A stretch of 64,000 nt of DNA from Roseomonas marmotae. GTDB lineage: Bacteria; Pseudomonadota; Alphaproteobacteria; Acetobacterales; Acetobacteraceae. How positions within the stretch are numbered: position 1 is the stretch's first letter; every line of letters begins with the position of its first letter. Below, one piece after another: positions 9,763 through 19,634 of the stretch. The stretch spans positions 2,982,501-3,046,500 of the forward strand of contig NZ_CP061091.1 of assembly GCF_017654485.1 (NCBI RefSeq), read 5' to 3'. The notes below the pieces were generated by a model. The model had not been told where the DNA came from. It saw only the letters and a list, made by a program, of their open reading frames with translations, and did no database searches. A program made the translations under genes and the position numbers.

Positions 9763-12096
9763 TCAGGCGCCGATATCGGCCTCCATCTCCTTCAGTGTCT
9801 GCGGCGGCAGGACCAGCGACGGGCGCGGCGGCGTCAGCGCGATGCCTTCCTTGTCGAAGCGCTGCTTCAGCCGCAGGTTGAAGGCGCGGCCCACGCCCCA
9901 CTGCTTCAGGGCCCGCGTCTTCAGCCCGCCCATGATGGTGATGCCCTCCGGCGTGAACTGGTCCACGCCCCAGATCTCCAGCCCCGTCAGCATATCCGCG
10001 CTGAAGGCGGGATCGTCGCGCAGGCTCTGGCCGACTTCCCTCATCACCTCCATCACCCGGTCAAGATTGGCGTCGTAGCCCACCACGACCTTGACCGTGT
10101 AGACGCCGAGGCCGCGCGAGCGGTTCTTCAGCGCCTTGATCTGGCTGAAGGGGATCGTGTGCAGCGCGCCGTCGCCATCGCGGATCCGCACGGTGCGGAT
10201 GGTCACGCTCTCCACCGTGCCGTTGCGGTCGCCGGTATCGATGGTGTCACCGACGGCGATGGTGTCCTCGAAGAGCATGAAGAGGCCGGTGATGACGTCC
10301 TGCACCAGCTGCTGCGAGCCGAAGGACAGCGCCAGGCCGAAGACCGAGACACCGGCCAGCAGCGGCGTGACGTTCAGGCCGAGATTGCTGAGCACCGCGA
10401 TGATGGTGAGCACGATGAGCAGCACGAAGGCGAAGTTCCGCAGCAGCGGCAGCAGCGTGCGCGCGCGGGTGCTGTGGTCGCGGGCGCGGCCGGTATTCTC
10501 CTTCGGCAGCAGGGCATAATCCACCACGCTGTCCAGCGTGATCCAGATCAGCCAGCCCACCATCAGCACCATGGCGATGGAGAAGATCGGCCGGATGATG
10601 GCCAGGCCGATGCCGCTGCCGAACCAGAGCAGCAGGTCGAAGCCCCAGATACGGAGCGCCACCACCAGGATGACGACCGTGGCGACGAAGCGCAGCGACT
10701 GCCGCGCCAGGCCCAGGTACCGCCAGGTCAGCCGCCGGGCCAGGCTGCTCCTTCCGCCCTGCATGGCCGCCGCCAGCCGGGCCAGGCCGCCGGACATGGC
10801 ATAGGTCACGGCCATGATCACGGCGATGGCCGCCAGCGTGATCATGGTCCGCCCGATAAAGGAGCCGCCGCCCACCCCCAGCAGGCGGGAGATCAGGTGG
10901 CCCACCACGATCAGCAGCCCCAGCAGGTACCACTTGGTCGCCAGATGGTGGCCGACGACCTTGTGCAGCTTGGCATCCGGCGCCTGCGCCTGGCGCGTGT
11001 GGCTCAGCAGGTGCTGCACGCCCCGCCGGTGGCGGATGATGAAGAGGATGGCGACGATGCCCAGCGTCAGGTCGATCAGAAAGGTCAGAATCGCCGCGAC
11101 GTCCCAGCCCAGCGTCCAGCGCAGTTCCGGCGCCCGCAGCATGGTGCTGGCGGTGGAGAGCGTGGCCAGCGCACCCAGCCACGGCAGCACCCGCCGCTCG
11201 GCGTAGGAGACGATATGCCAGCCACGCACCGGGCCCAGCAGGAAGAGCAGCGGCCCGCCCAGGCGCATTACCAGGCTGCCGACCAGGAAGGGGATGGCCA
11301 CGGCCAGCAGCAGCCGGGCACTGTCGCCCGAGCGCGGCATCAGGGCAGGCCAGGCCAGGATCACCGCCGCCGCCGGCAGCCAGGGCACCAATCGGCGGAT
11401 CGCGTCCAGCCCCGCATTCCGCCAGAGATGCGCGCGGCGGCTGGGATGGAAGCGGAAGCCTCGCGGCAGCGGCCGCAGCCAGGGCAGCATGCGCAGCCCG
11501 TAGAGCAGCAGCAGCGCCAGCCCCCAGCCGGTGGCGGCCCAGACCAGGAACCCGCCCACCGCGCCGCTGCTGAAGGCGGTATCCAGCCTCGACCGGGCCT
11601 GGGTGACGGCGGCCTGCATCCGGGCGGGGATGGAACCGCTCGTCACCTGCTCCCGCACGGTCTGGCCGACATCGGTCAGGCCCACCGCCACGGCGCCGAG
11701 CAGGCCTCCCTCAGGCGGCACCTCGGGCTTGGCCTCATCCGTGGCAGGCGCCGCCGGAGCCGTGCCGCCGGCCGGAACCGCGCCGTCAGCGGCGGTGCCA
11801 GCCGGCGCCGGGGCATCGGCCGGGGTCGCCGCGGGGCCGCGCGCGGCGAGGCCGGCACGCAGCTGCTCCAGCTCCGCCACGAAGGCGGCGCGGCTGCTGT
11901 CGTTCCGCAGCGTGGCCAGAAGGGCATCCAGCGCCGCCAGCGTATCCGGCGTGGTGTGTGCCGGCGCCGGTGCCGGGACGGCCGGCGCTGCGGGGGCCGG
12001 GTCCGGTTGCGCCAGCGCCGGCGGAACCAGCCCGCCTGCCAGCAGCGAGAAGACCAGGAGCAGTGGCACGCTCAGGGTTCGGAAAAGGCCGGGCAC
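9763..12096 (-). CDS. Large MscS-family mechanosensitive channel
   Basis: A 777-residue inner-membrane channel protein expected to release solutes upon osmotic downshock. A signal peptide (VPGLFRTLSVPLLLVFSLLAG) leads into an Ala/Pro-rich periplasmic segment to about residue 150. Many transmembrane helices follow, and then the MscS domain with the pore-lining and beta regions (GSQQLVQDVITGLFMLFEDTIAVGD is read in two parts around residues 600-630). The start is a GTG with GAAGGA upstream; the nearby ATG is in another frame. It is larger than E. coli MscS (286 residues) and closer in design to the big MscK/YbiO-like paralogues. A second MscS gene lies just upstream on the same strand, suggesting an operon. 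Confidence 0.88.
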   Translation of the reverse strand: MPGLFRTLSVPLLLVFSLLAGGLVPPALAQPDPAPAAPAVPAPAPAHTTPDTLAALDALLATLRNDSSRAAFVAELEQLRAGLAARGPAATPADAPAPAGTAADGAVPAGGTAPAAPATDEAKPEVPPEGGLLGAVAVGLTDVGQTVREQVTSGSIPARMQAAVTQARSRLDTAFSSGAVGGFLVWAATGWGLALLLLYGLRMLPWLRPLPRGFRFHPSRRAHLWRNAGLDAIRRLVPWLPAAAVILAWPALMPRSGDSARLLLAVAIPFLVGSLVMRLGGPLLFLLGPVRGWHIVSYAERRVLPWLGALATLSTASTMLRAPELRWTLGWDVAAILTFLIDLTLGIVAILFIIRHRRGVQHLLSHTRQAQAPDAKLHKVVGHHLATKWYLLGLLIVVGHLISRLLGVGGGSFIGRTMITLAAIAVIMAVTYAMSGGLARLAAAMQGGRSSLARRLTWRYLGLARQSLRFVATVVILVVALRIWGFDLLLWFGSGIGLAIIRPIFSIAMVLMVGWLIWITLDSVVDYALLPKENTGRARDHSTRARTLLPLLRNFAFVLLIVLTIIAVLSNLGLNVTPLLAGVSVFGLALSFGSQQLVQDVITGLFMLFEDTIAVGDTIDTGDRNGTVESVTIRTVRIRDGDGALHTIPFSQIKALKNRSRGLGVYTVKVVVGYDANLDRVMEVMREVGQSLRDDPAFSADMLTGLEIWGVDQFTPEGITIMGGLKTRALKQWGVGRAFNLRLKQRFDKEGIALTPPRPSLVLPPQTLKEMEADIGA

Positions 12097-12149
12097 GGAG
12101 CATCCTTCAATTCGGGGGCGGCGGCTTTTAACACGCCGGGGGCGGTGGC

Positions 12150-13280
12150 TTACACCACGCGCTCCGCCGCCCCGGCATGCTCCAGGCCGAAGCGCTCCTC
12201 CCGCCGCCCTTCGATCTCGGCACGGCCACGCGGCAGAGCCGAGGGATATTCGGCCTGCAGGAAGGCGATCATCTTCTCCCGCACCTCGCAGCGGATGTCG
12301 AAGGTGCGGCCGGCATTGCTGGCGCTGACCAGCATGCGGATCTCCATGGTGTCGGATTTCAGGTCGGTGACCTGCATGTTCACCACGCGCTTGTCCCAGA
12401 GCGGGGAGGCGCCGGCGATCTCCTCCAGCTTCCGGCGCATCACCACCACGGGGGCGGTGTAGTCCACATAGATATAGGCGGTGCCGATCAGGCTGGCGCT
12501 CTCGCGTGTCCAGTTCTGGAAGGGGTTCTCGATGAAATAGCTCAAGGGCAGCACCATCCGCCGCCAGTCCCAGAGCCGCACGACGACATAGGTGGCGGTG
12601 ATCTCCTCCACATTGCCCCATTCACCCTCGACGATCACCGCGTCCTCCAGCCGGATCGGCTGCGTGACCGCCAACTGGATGCCGGCGAACAGGTTCTTCA
12701 GGACAGGCTGCAACGCCAGGCCGACGACGATACCGGCGGCACCGGCCGAGGCGAGCAGGCTGACGCCGTATTGCCGCACCCCCTCGAAGGTCATCAGCGC
12801 GGCGGAGACGGTGATCAGGACGATCAGGATGCCCGCCACCCGCTGCAGGATGCGGGACTGCGTGGTGTGCTTGCGGGCGAGGAGGTTGTCCTCCGAATCC
12901 AGCTTGAACCGGCGCAGGTAGATGGTGGTCCAGATGTGCAGCACTGTCATCGCCACCCATCCCACAAGGGCGATGAAGCAGACCTGCAGCACATGGCGGA
13001 GCAGGGCCGCCTCGCCCGGGTTCAGGGGCGCGACGGCCGCGCCGAAGCCCAGGCAGACGATGATCAGCGCCAGCCGGATCAGCCCGCGCGTCCGCTGCAC
13101 CAGCGAGCGCCAGAACAGCTGCCGCTCGCTGACCAGGCGCGTAGCCAGGCGGAACAGGAACCGGTGCGCCGCCAGCGCGACGCCGATGGCCGCCGCCAGG
13201 ACAAGGATATTCACGGCCCAGTCCGGCATCCACGCCATGGACGCGACGATACGGCGGCCGGTGATGGCTGCATTCTCCAA
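12150..13280 (-). CDS. MscS-family mechanosensitive channel
   Basis: A 376-residue membrane protein with about five N-terminal helices, then the MscS pore helix and beta domain (LALQPVLKNLFAGIQLAVTQ and VEGEWGNVEEITATYVVVRL). The C-terminal cytoplasmic domain includes PLSYFIENPFQNWTRESA. It resembles the YbdG/YnaI-like branch rather than classical MscS. The proposed start is a TTG, favoured by a strong upstream GGAGGGGG at about 8 bases; an ATG 45 bases inside has no ribosome-binding site. It lies 53 bases upstream of the larger MscS gene, so both are likely cotranscribed. A 19-base dyad sits upstream at 13310-13328. Confidence 0.87.
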   Translation of the reverse strand: MENAAITGRRIVASMAWMPDWAVNILVLAAAIGVALAAHRFLFRLATRLVSERQLFWRSLVQRTRGLIRLALIIVCLGFGAAVAPLNPGEAALLRHVLQVCFIALVGWVAMTVLHIWTTIYLRRFKLDSEDNLLARKHTTQSRILQRVAGILIVLITVSAALMTFEGVRQYGVSLLASAGAAGIVVGLALQPVLKNLFAGIQLAVTQPIRLEDAVIVEGEWGNVEEITATYVVVRLWDWRRMVLPLSYFIENPFQNWTRESASLIGTAYIYVDYTAPVVVMRRKLEEIAGASPLWDKRVVNMQVTDLKSDTMEIRMLVSASNAGRTFDIRCEVREKMIAFLQAEYPSALPRGRAEIEGRREERFGLEHAGAAERVV

Positions 13281-13309
13281 GGACTTTCCCCCTCCAATTC
13301 TGCGGCGTG

Positions 13310-13328
13310 ACCTCCCTTACGTGGAGGT
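13310..13328. promoter_or_regulatory. 19-base dyad in the intergenic region (possible operator)
   Basis: The sequence ACCTCC-CTTACGT-GGAGGT is a perfect 6-base inverted repeat with a 7-base spacer, lying between the mechanosensitive channel gene (minus strand) and a small proline-rich gene (plus strand). The outline resembles MerR-type operators (ACCT...AGGT), but no well-spaced -10 element is visible on either strand. An operator role is therefore a guess. Confidence 0.25.
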
Positions 13329-13431
13329 TAATGCCTCATCTCCGGGGGCGTTGCTTCCCGGTGGATGCCGTCCATCCGGCAACCAGGGCCGTCAGAGGGC
13401 ATTCAGAGGGGGAAATCTTGAGGTGTTCACC

Positions 13432-13632
13432 ATGTCCTCCGCCCATCTCCAGGTGCCGATCTCACCTGATATGCCGCCCGAGCCGATGCCGCCGGTGCCT
13501 CCGCCCCCGCCGGGCCCGGACCTGCCGGATATTCCGGTGGACGACCCGCCCGGCCCGCTGGAGCCCAACCCCGACGAGACGGATACGCCCCCGGTTGGCG
13601 AGCCTCCGGCGGATCGGCCGATGCGGATGTAG
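13432..13632 (+). CDS. Small proline-rich protein of unknown function
   Basis: A 66-residue acidic protein built almost entirely from Pro, Asp, Glu and Gly, with phrases such as PPVPPPPPGPDLPDIP and PLEPNPDETDTPP. It ends in RPMRM. There is no signal peptide or membrane helix, and it should be disordered. A GAGG sequence lies about 9 bases before the ATG. The composition follows from codons for Pro in a GC-rich genome, so chance coding is possible. The ribosome-binding site and consistently biased residues support a real gene, but weakly. No function can be proposed. Confidence 0.5.
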   Translation: MSSAHLQVPISPDMPPEPMPPVPPPPPGPDLPDIPVDDPPGPLEPNPDETDTPPVGEPPADRPMRM

Positions 13633-13639
13633 CCTGACG

Positions 13640-13698
13640 CAGACAGGTGCATTCTTTTCTTGTTCTTAGTTTGTTCATGGTTGTAGAACCGGTGGGCC
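13640..13698 (+). promoter_or_regulatory. AT-rich probable promoter region before the gene at 13699
   Basis: The stretch from about 13650 to 13688 (containing TTCTTTTCTTGTTCTTAG and TTGTTCATGGTTG) is strikingly AT-rich against a background of about 70 percent GC. It sits directly upstream of a two-gene unit. This is where a promoter would be expected, but no confident -35/-10 pair can be assigned. Confidence 0.35.
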
Positions 13699-14001
13699 AT
13701 GTTGTCCGCCGTCCTCACCTCTGCCCGTGAGAGCCTGCTGGAAACCAGCCTGTCCCGCCTGCTGGGCTGGGATCTCGCCGCGCGGTGCCTTGATCCGTGC
13801 TGCCCTCCCAACCGGCCCATCCCGGTGCAGGAGATCCTGGTCGCCCAGGGTGATGTGACACTGGCGCACAGCTTTCCCCGGCTGCGCTGTTCCGCCTGCG
13901 GCGGCGCGGCGGTGGGGATGGCGCTGCAACGGAAGCTGCCGGGGGGCACCGTCTCCCGGCGGCTGCTCACCCGACCCTCCCTCCCCCAGGATATGTCATG
14001 A
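13699..14001 (+). CDS. Hypothetical protein with a CxxC motif
   Basis: A 100-residue protein that I do not recognise. It is rich in Leu, Arg and Cys, with CLDPCCPPNRP near residue 30 and a knuckle-like RLRCSACGGAA near residue 65, which could bind a metal. No signal peptide or transmembrane segment is evident. An AT-rich, promoter-like region lies just upstream, and the stop overlaps the ATG of the next gene (ATGA), which supports both being real and translationally coupled. Confidence 0.55.
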   Translation: MLSAVLTSARESLLETSLSRLLGWDLAARCLDPCCPPNRPIPVQEILVAQGDVTLAHSFPRLRCSACGGAAVGMALQRKLPGGTVSRRLLTRPSLPQDMS

Positions 14002-14357
14002 GCACGAGCATCTCTCTCCGGCCCGTCCCCGGGCGGCCCATCATCGTCGATGCGGGCAGGATCGCCCTGGAGCGTATCGAGAAGCTGATCGAGACCGGTG
14101 GCTCCCCCGAGCGCGTGGCGCGTGAGGTCGAGACCATCATCACCGTCTGGCGGATGGAGGCGATCCGCCAGCCCGATGAGGTGCGGGAGCGTCTGGCGGC
14201 CTGCTGCGACCACCTCGGCGCCGGCGTGCACGCCGCCCGCGGGCGAGTCGGGGCGGTCGATGTCAGCGACAGCGCCGCCCTGCGGCATGGCGCGCGCTCC
14301 CTGGCCGCGATGATCGCGGCGCGCGACACCATGAGCAGCGCCTATGAGGTGATCTGA
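13998..14357 (+). CDS. Hypothetical protein, helical
   Basis: A 119-residue predicted all-helical cytoplasmic protein with no recognised domain. It contains ALERIEKLIETGGSPERVA and EVETIITVWRMEAIRQPDEV, suggesting a compact helical bundle. The ATG overlaps the preceding stop as ATGA, so it is coupled to the CxxC protein. It converges on the rhodanese gene with 26 bases between. The function is unknown; the amphipathic helix pattern and coupling support real coding. Confidence 0.6.
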   Translation: MSTSISLRPVPGRPIIVDAGRIALERIEKLIETGGSPERVAREVETIITVWRMEAIRQPDEVRERLAACCDHLGAGVHAARGRVGAVDVSDSAALRHGARSLAAMIAARDTMSSAYEVI

Positions 14358-14383
14358 CGCCTAAGGAAATCTGATGGCGTCGC

Positions 14384-14797
14384 TCAGCGCTGGCGCCAGG
14401 GCAGCCCCTCGGCCTTCCAGCCCGCCACGCTGCCGCGATGCCCCTCGGCATCCGGCGGTCCCTCGAAGCCATTCATGACGTTGTAGGAATTCGGGAATCC
14501 GGCCGCCTGCGCCGCCTGCCCCGCCGCCATGCTGCGGACCCCGGAGCGGCAGAGAAAGTAGAGCTTGCTCTCCGGTGTGGCGCCGGCCTTGGCCAGATGC
14601 TCGGCGAAGGCGCCGTTCACTTGCATGGTCGGATAGACCTGCCAGGGGATCAGCACGGGCTGCTTGCCGGCTTCGCCCAGGTCGGGGATGCCGACGAAAT
14701 TCCATTCCGCGTCCGTCCGCACATCGACCAGAACGGCATCGGGGTCGGTACGCAGCGCCTCCCAGGCGTCTCGGGGGGTGACGTCTTCGACGCTCAT
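14384..14797 (-). CDS. Rhodanese-like domain protein
   Basis: A single-domain rhodanese of 137 residues, a likely sulfur carrier or thiosulfate/persulfide sulfurtransferase in the cytoplasm. The fold starts with VTPRDAWEALRTDPDAVLVDVRTDAEW. The active-site loop is LYFLCRSGVRSMAAG, with the catalytic Cys kept. The C-terminus has NVMNGFEGPPDAEGHRG, typical of stand-alone rhodaneses of this group. An AGGAGA ribosome-binding site precedes the ATG. The sulfur acceptor is unknown, and no partner gene adjoins it; the MFS gene is divergent. Confidence 0.9.
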   Translation of the reverse strand: MSVEDVTPRDAWEALRTDPDAVLVDVRTDAEWNFVGIPDLGEAGKQPVLIPWQVYPTMQVNGAFAEHLAKAGATPESKLYFLCRSGVRSMAAGQAAQAAGFPNSYNVMNGFEGPPDAEGHRGSVAGWKAEGLPWRQR

Positions 14798-14875
14798 GGC
14801 GTTTCTCCTGGTAAGTTCCGGGGCGCCGGAGTTTGGGCATGTTGCGCCGTGCCGTCCAGCCATCGGCCAGCCGCC

Positions 14876-16129
14876 ATGCGGCAGCCTCTCTTGCGCCGCA
14901 GCAAAGACGGGTGCAAGCCTGGGCTTCTCAGCATTGCCGGGAGTGCTCCGATCTCCTCTTCCTCTTGCAGGCCGGGCATCGGCCGGGTGCCGGTGCTGGC
15001 CGCCGCCTCCTTCGCGACCTCCACCCAGTCCTTCGTCTATGCCGGCCTGCTGAACGAACTGGCACAGGACCTCCAGATCCCCCTCTCCCAGGCCGGGCAG
15101 CTCGGCACCGGCTTCGCCCTGGCCTTCGGGCTTTCCGCCATTCCCATGGCGGCGCTCTGCGCCCGGGTGCCCCGCCGGCGGCTGATCGTCATGGCGCTGG
15201 CCGCCATGGCGCTGCTCAACCTCGGGATGGTGCTGGCGCCCAGCTTCCCCGTCCTTCTGGGCCTGCGGCTGCTCTGCGGCGTGGCGGCGGCGGTGGTGGT
15301 ACCCTCGGCCGCTGCCGCGGCAACCCGGCTGGTGCCGCCGGAGCAGCGGGCACGCGCCCTTGCGCTGGTGATCGGCGGCACTACCGCGGCCTTCCTGCTG
15401 GGCATCCCCATGGGCTCGGTCGCCGGGGCGGTCTTCGGCTGGCATGGCGCCTTCGGCCTGGCCTGCCTGCTCTGCGCCATCAGCGCCGTCACCATCCGCT
15501 TCGCATTGCCGGAGGTGCCGGGCGAGGGCAGCGGCGGCGGCAGCCTGGCGGTGCTGCGCCGGCGCGGCGTGCTGCCGATGATGGGGCTCGCCTATCTCTG
15601 CTTCACCGGCTCCTTCAGCACCTCCGCCTATATCGGACCGGCGGTGAATGCGGTCAGCGGCCTCTCCGGCGGCGCGGTGGGGCTGATGCAGGCGCTTTCG
15701 GGCGTCGCCTCCATCATCGGGCTGCCGATCGGCACGCGGCTCTACGAGAAGCATGGCATCCGTGCGGCGCGTCTGATGCCCGCCATCATCGTCGCCGCGC
15801 AGCTTCTGCAGGCAGCGCTGCTCTATGGCTTCCTGCGGGACAGCATCCTCGTCATTCCCGTCCAGGCGCTGGCGCTGCTGGTCTCCTCCGCCGGGATCTT
15901 CGCCATCATGCCGATGGTGCAGACGCGGCTGGTGGCGCTGGCGCCGGATGCGCGCAGCGTGGTGATGGCGGCCAATGCTTCCGGCATCTATCTCGGCCAG
16001 GCCAGCGGCGCGGCGCTGGGTGGCCTCGCCATCGCCCTGGCCGGGCTGCCGGGGATGAGCATCGCCGGCGCGCTGATGGCCGGCTGCGCGCTGGTGCTGG
16101 CCGTGCAGGTCGCGCGTAGGGCAGACTGA
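14876..16129 (+). CDS. MFS transporter
   Basis: A roughly 12-helix major-facilitator transporter. The first helix begins at about VPVLAAASFATSTQSFVYAG. The inter-helix RVPRRRLIVMALAAMALLNLG segment and the REQ-like PPEQRARALALVIGGT segment match drug/metabolite exporters of the DHA1 type. The start is uncertain: an ATG at 14876 gives 417 residues with a non-homologous leader, while GTG codons at 14987 or 14993 would start almost at helix one. None has a convincing ribosome-binding site. It is divergent from the rhodanese gene. The substrate is unknown; efflux of a small molecule is most likely. Confidence 0.82.
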   Translation: MRQPLLRRSKDGCKPGLLSIAGSAPISSSSCRPGIGRVPVLAAASFATSTQSFVYAGLLNELAQDLQIPLSQAGQLGTGFALAFGLSAIPMAALCARVPRRRLIVMALAAMALLNLGMVLAPSFPVLLGLRLLCGVAAAVVVPSAAAAATRLVPPEQRARALALVIGGTTAAFLLGIPMGSVAGAVFGWHGAFGLACLLCAISAVTIRFALPEVPGEGSGGGSLAVLRRRGVLPMMGLAYLCFTGSFSTSAYIGPAVNAVSGLSGGAVGLMQALSGVASIIGLPIGTRLYEKHGIRAARLMPAIIVAAQLLQAALLYGFLRDSILVIPVQALALLVSSAGIFAIMPMVQTRLVALAPDARSVVMAANASGIYLGQASGAALGGLAIALAGLPGMSIAGALMAGCALVLAVQVARRAD

Positions 16130-16166
16130 GCTCCGGGCCGGACGCATGGCCAGGGGGACGGACGGC

Positions 16167-16799
16167 ATGGCATTCGTGGTGGCGGTGGCGCAGCGCAAGG
16201 GCGGCGCCGGTAAATCGACCCTGGCGGCGACCCTCGCCACCACCCTGGCAGCCGAGGGGCGGCGCGTGGCGCTGCTGGATACCGACCCGCAGAAGACCCT
16301 CGCCCGCTGGTGGTCGGAACGCGCCTCGGCCGGCCCCCGCGCCCGCCCGATGAGCTTCGAGGACCCTTCCGGCTGGCGCCTCACCAGCACCATCGAGCGC
16401 ATGGGACGCGCGCATGACGTGGTGGTGCTGGATACGCCACCCCATGCCGATACCGATGCCCGCATCGCCATCCGCGCGGCGGATGTCGTGCTGGTGCCCC
16501 TGCAGCCCTCCCCGGCCGATCTCTGGGCCATGGAAGGCACCCTGGCCCTGGCGAAGGAAGAGCGGCGCCCCGCCGTGCTGGTGCTGAACCGCGTGCCGAG
16601 CAATGGCCGGCTGCGGGAGCAGATCGCGAAGGAGCTGCAGCGGCGGGATCTGCCCTTGCTGGAACCCGGCCTGGGCAACCGCACCGCCTTCGCCAGCGCC
16701 TTCGCCCTGGGGCTGGGCGTGGTGGAAGGCGCCCCGCGCAGCACGGCGGCCGAGGAGGCCCGTGCCGTCACCGCCGCCGTGCTGGCGCTGCAAGGATAG
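16167..16799 (+). CDS. ParA-family ATPase (orphan)
   Basis: A 210-residue MinD/ParA-type ATPase. The deviant Walker A motif is QRKGGAGKSTLAATLATTLA, Walker A' is LLDTDPQKTLARWW, and Walker B is VVVLDTPPHADTD. No ParB gene or parS-like repeats are visible next to it, so it is one of the stand-alone ParA proteins that position cargo or assist partition in unknown ways. The ATG at 16167 has AGGGGG 9 bases upstream; an earlier ATG at 16146 lacks one. A GNAT gene follows after 5 bases. Confidence 0.88.
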   Translation: MAFVVAVAQRKGGAGKSTLAATLATTLAAEGRRVALLDTDPQKTLARWWSERASAGPRARPMSFEDPSGWRLTSTIERMGRAHDVVVLDTPPHADTDARIAIRAADVVLVPLQPSPADLWAMEGTLALAKEERRPAVLVLNRVPSNGRLREQIAKELQRRDLPLLEPGLGNRTAFASAFALGLGVVEGAPRSTAAEEARAVTAAVLALQG

Positions 16800-16804
16800 G
16801 GCGC

Positions 16805-17248
16805 GTGGCATTCGAGTTGATCGAGGACCGCGCCAGCCCGGAGGCGGAGGCCGTGGGACGGAACCTCAGCGCCCATCGCGAGGCCGCGCTGGGCCGCGGG
16901 GTCGTCAGCCAGCCCGTCTGCCTGGTGCATCGCGGACCCGATGGCCGGCTGCTGGCCGGCCTGGTGGCGGAACTGGTGCTGGACTGGCTTTTCGTCGAGA
17001 GGTTCTGGGTGGATGACAGCCTGCGCGGCCAGGGCATCGGCGGCCGGATGCTGGCGCAGGCGGAGGCCGTGGCGCGGGCGCGCGGCGCGGCAGGCGTGCA
17101 CCTGAATACCAGCAGCTTCCAGGCCCCCGGTTTCTATCGCCGCCAGGGCTATACCGAGCTGGGCTGCCTGGAAGGCAGGCCCGCAGGACACCGGCGCTAC
17201 TGGTTCGCCAAACGCTTCGACGGCACGGACCCGCGCCCTCCTGGCTGA
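16805..17248 (+). CDS. GNAT-family N-acetyltransferase
   Basis: A 147-residue acetyltransferase starting at GTG. The acetyl-CoA loop is VDDSLRGQGIGGRMLAQAEAVARARG, followed by NTSSFQAPGFYRRQGYTELG, the usual C-terminal beta-bulge and Tyr region. It begins 5 bases after the orphan parA-like gene and is probably cotranscribed with it. The acceptor substrate is unknown. Confidence 0.88.
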   Translation: MAFELIEDRASPEAEAVGRNLSAHREAALGRGVVSQPVCLVHRGPDGRLLAGLVAELVLDWLFVERFWVDDSLRGQGIGGRMLAQAEAVARARGAAGVHLNTSSFQAPGFYRRQGYTELGCLEGRPAGHRRYWFAKRFDGTDPRPPG

Positions 17249-17342
17249 AACGGGACGCGAGAGTTCGAAAGCAGGCAGCGGAGTGCGGATGCCTCCGCCG
17301 CCGGCCAGCCTGGGCGGGTCCGCTTCCTGAGGATTCGCCACC

Positions 17343-18614
<1,272 letters not shown>

Positions 18615-18620
18615 GTCCGG

Positions 18621-19595
18621 TCAGGCGGACTGGCGCGTGTCGCGCCACCACATGCCCAGGCCCGCCGCCACCAGCACCAGGATGCCAAGGAAGCTCCAGC
18701 CATCCGGCCATTCATTCCAGAACATCACGCCGAGCGCGGTGGTCCAGAGGATGCCGGAATATTCGAAGGGCGCGATCAGCGTCGTCTCGCCCCGCCGGTA
18801 GGCGGCCGTCATCAGCAGCTGCGCGAAGGCGGAGACCACGCCCACCGCCAGCAGCAGCGCCCATTGCCAGGGCTCCGGCCAGACCCAGCCCGGCACCGCC
18901 GCCAGCCCGCCGACCGCCGCGCCGCCGAAGGCAAACCAGAGCACGATGGTGGTGCCGGATTCGCCGCCATCCCCCATCCGGCGGATGGTGATCATGGACA
19001 GCGCCCAGCCCACCGCGCCCGCCAGCACCACCAGCACCGGCACCAGCGGCAGGCCCGATGCACCGATGCCCGACCAGGGGCGCAGCATCACCAGCACGCC
19101 GCCGAAGCCCACCGCCATGGCCAGCAGCCGCCAGGCCTTCACCTTCTCCCCCAGCATGGGCACGGAAAGCGCGGCCAGGAAGAAGGGCATCGTGAAGCCC
19201 AGCGCGGTCACGGTGGCCAGCGGCAGGTGCACATAGCCGTAGAAGCTGCCGAACATGCCGATCAGCCCGTAGGTGATCCGCTGCACATGCGAGAAGGGCC
19301 GGCTGGTGGAGAGCAGCGCCGCCAGCCCGCCTGCCTGCCGTGCGCTGGCGAGTGCCAGGACCAGCAGCACCGGGATGGCCAGCAGGTTGCGGAAGAAGAT
19401 CACCTGCATCACGGGAACGGTGCCCTGAAGCGCCTTTACCGCTGCGGAGGCCAAGGCGAAGGTTGCGGCGGCGCCCAGAACGCAGAGAATGGCAGCCCGG
19501 CGCGCGGCCTGCACGCGCCGGGCCGCGGCGCGTCTGTCCTCGTCTTCGGGGGCGGCTTCGGCGGGTTCTGGCTTGGAAAGGATGGCTGGCTGCAT
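18621..19595 (-). CDS. EamA-family (DMT superfamily) transporter
   Basis: A drug/metabolite transporter of 324 residues with ten predicted helices in two EamA repeats. The first includes LASAAVKALQGTVPVMQVIF and the second includes ALGVMFWNEWPDGWSFLGIL. A charged cytoplasmic N-terminal extension of about 30 residues (EPAEAAPEDEDRRAAARRVQ) precedes helix one. It is probably an exporter of metabolites such as amino acids or purines; the substrate cannot be told. It is divergent from the Nudix gene across 39 bases. Confidence 0.87.
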   Translation of the reverse strand: MQPAILSKPEPAEAAPEDEDRRAAARRVQAARRAAILCVLGAAATFALASAAVKALQGTVPVMQVIFFRNLLAIPVLLVLALASARQAGGLAALLSTSRPFSHVQRITYGLIGMFGSFYGYVHLPLATVTALGFTMPFFLAALSVPMLGEKVKAWRLLAMAVGFGGVLVMLRPWSGIGASGLPLVPVLVVLAGAVGWALSMITIRRMGDGGESGTTIVLWFAFGGAAVGGLAAVPGWVWPEPWQWALLLAVGVVSAFAQLLMTAAYRRGETTLIAPFEYSGILWTTALGVMFWNEWPDGWSFLGILVLVAAGLGMWWRDTRQSA

Positions 19596-19634
19596 GTTCT
19601 GGAATTTCCGCCGCAAGGTTATGGTCCCGCTCGC

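Noticed and set aside
13699..14001. Toxin-antitoxin pair with 13998-14357
   Set aside because: The sizes and overlap fit loosely, but neither protein shows a known toxin or antitoxin fold and no operator palindrome lies at the promoter region.
16167..16799. Part of a plasmid or chromosome partition locus
   Set aside because: The ParA-like gene has no parB, no parS repeats and no replication gene nearby, and its neighbours are ordinary.
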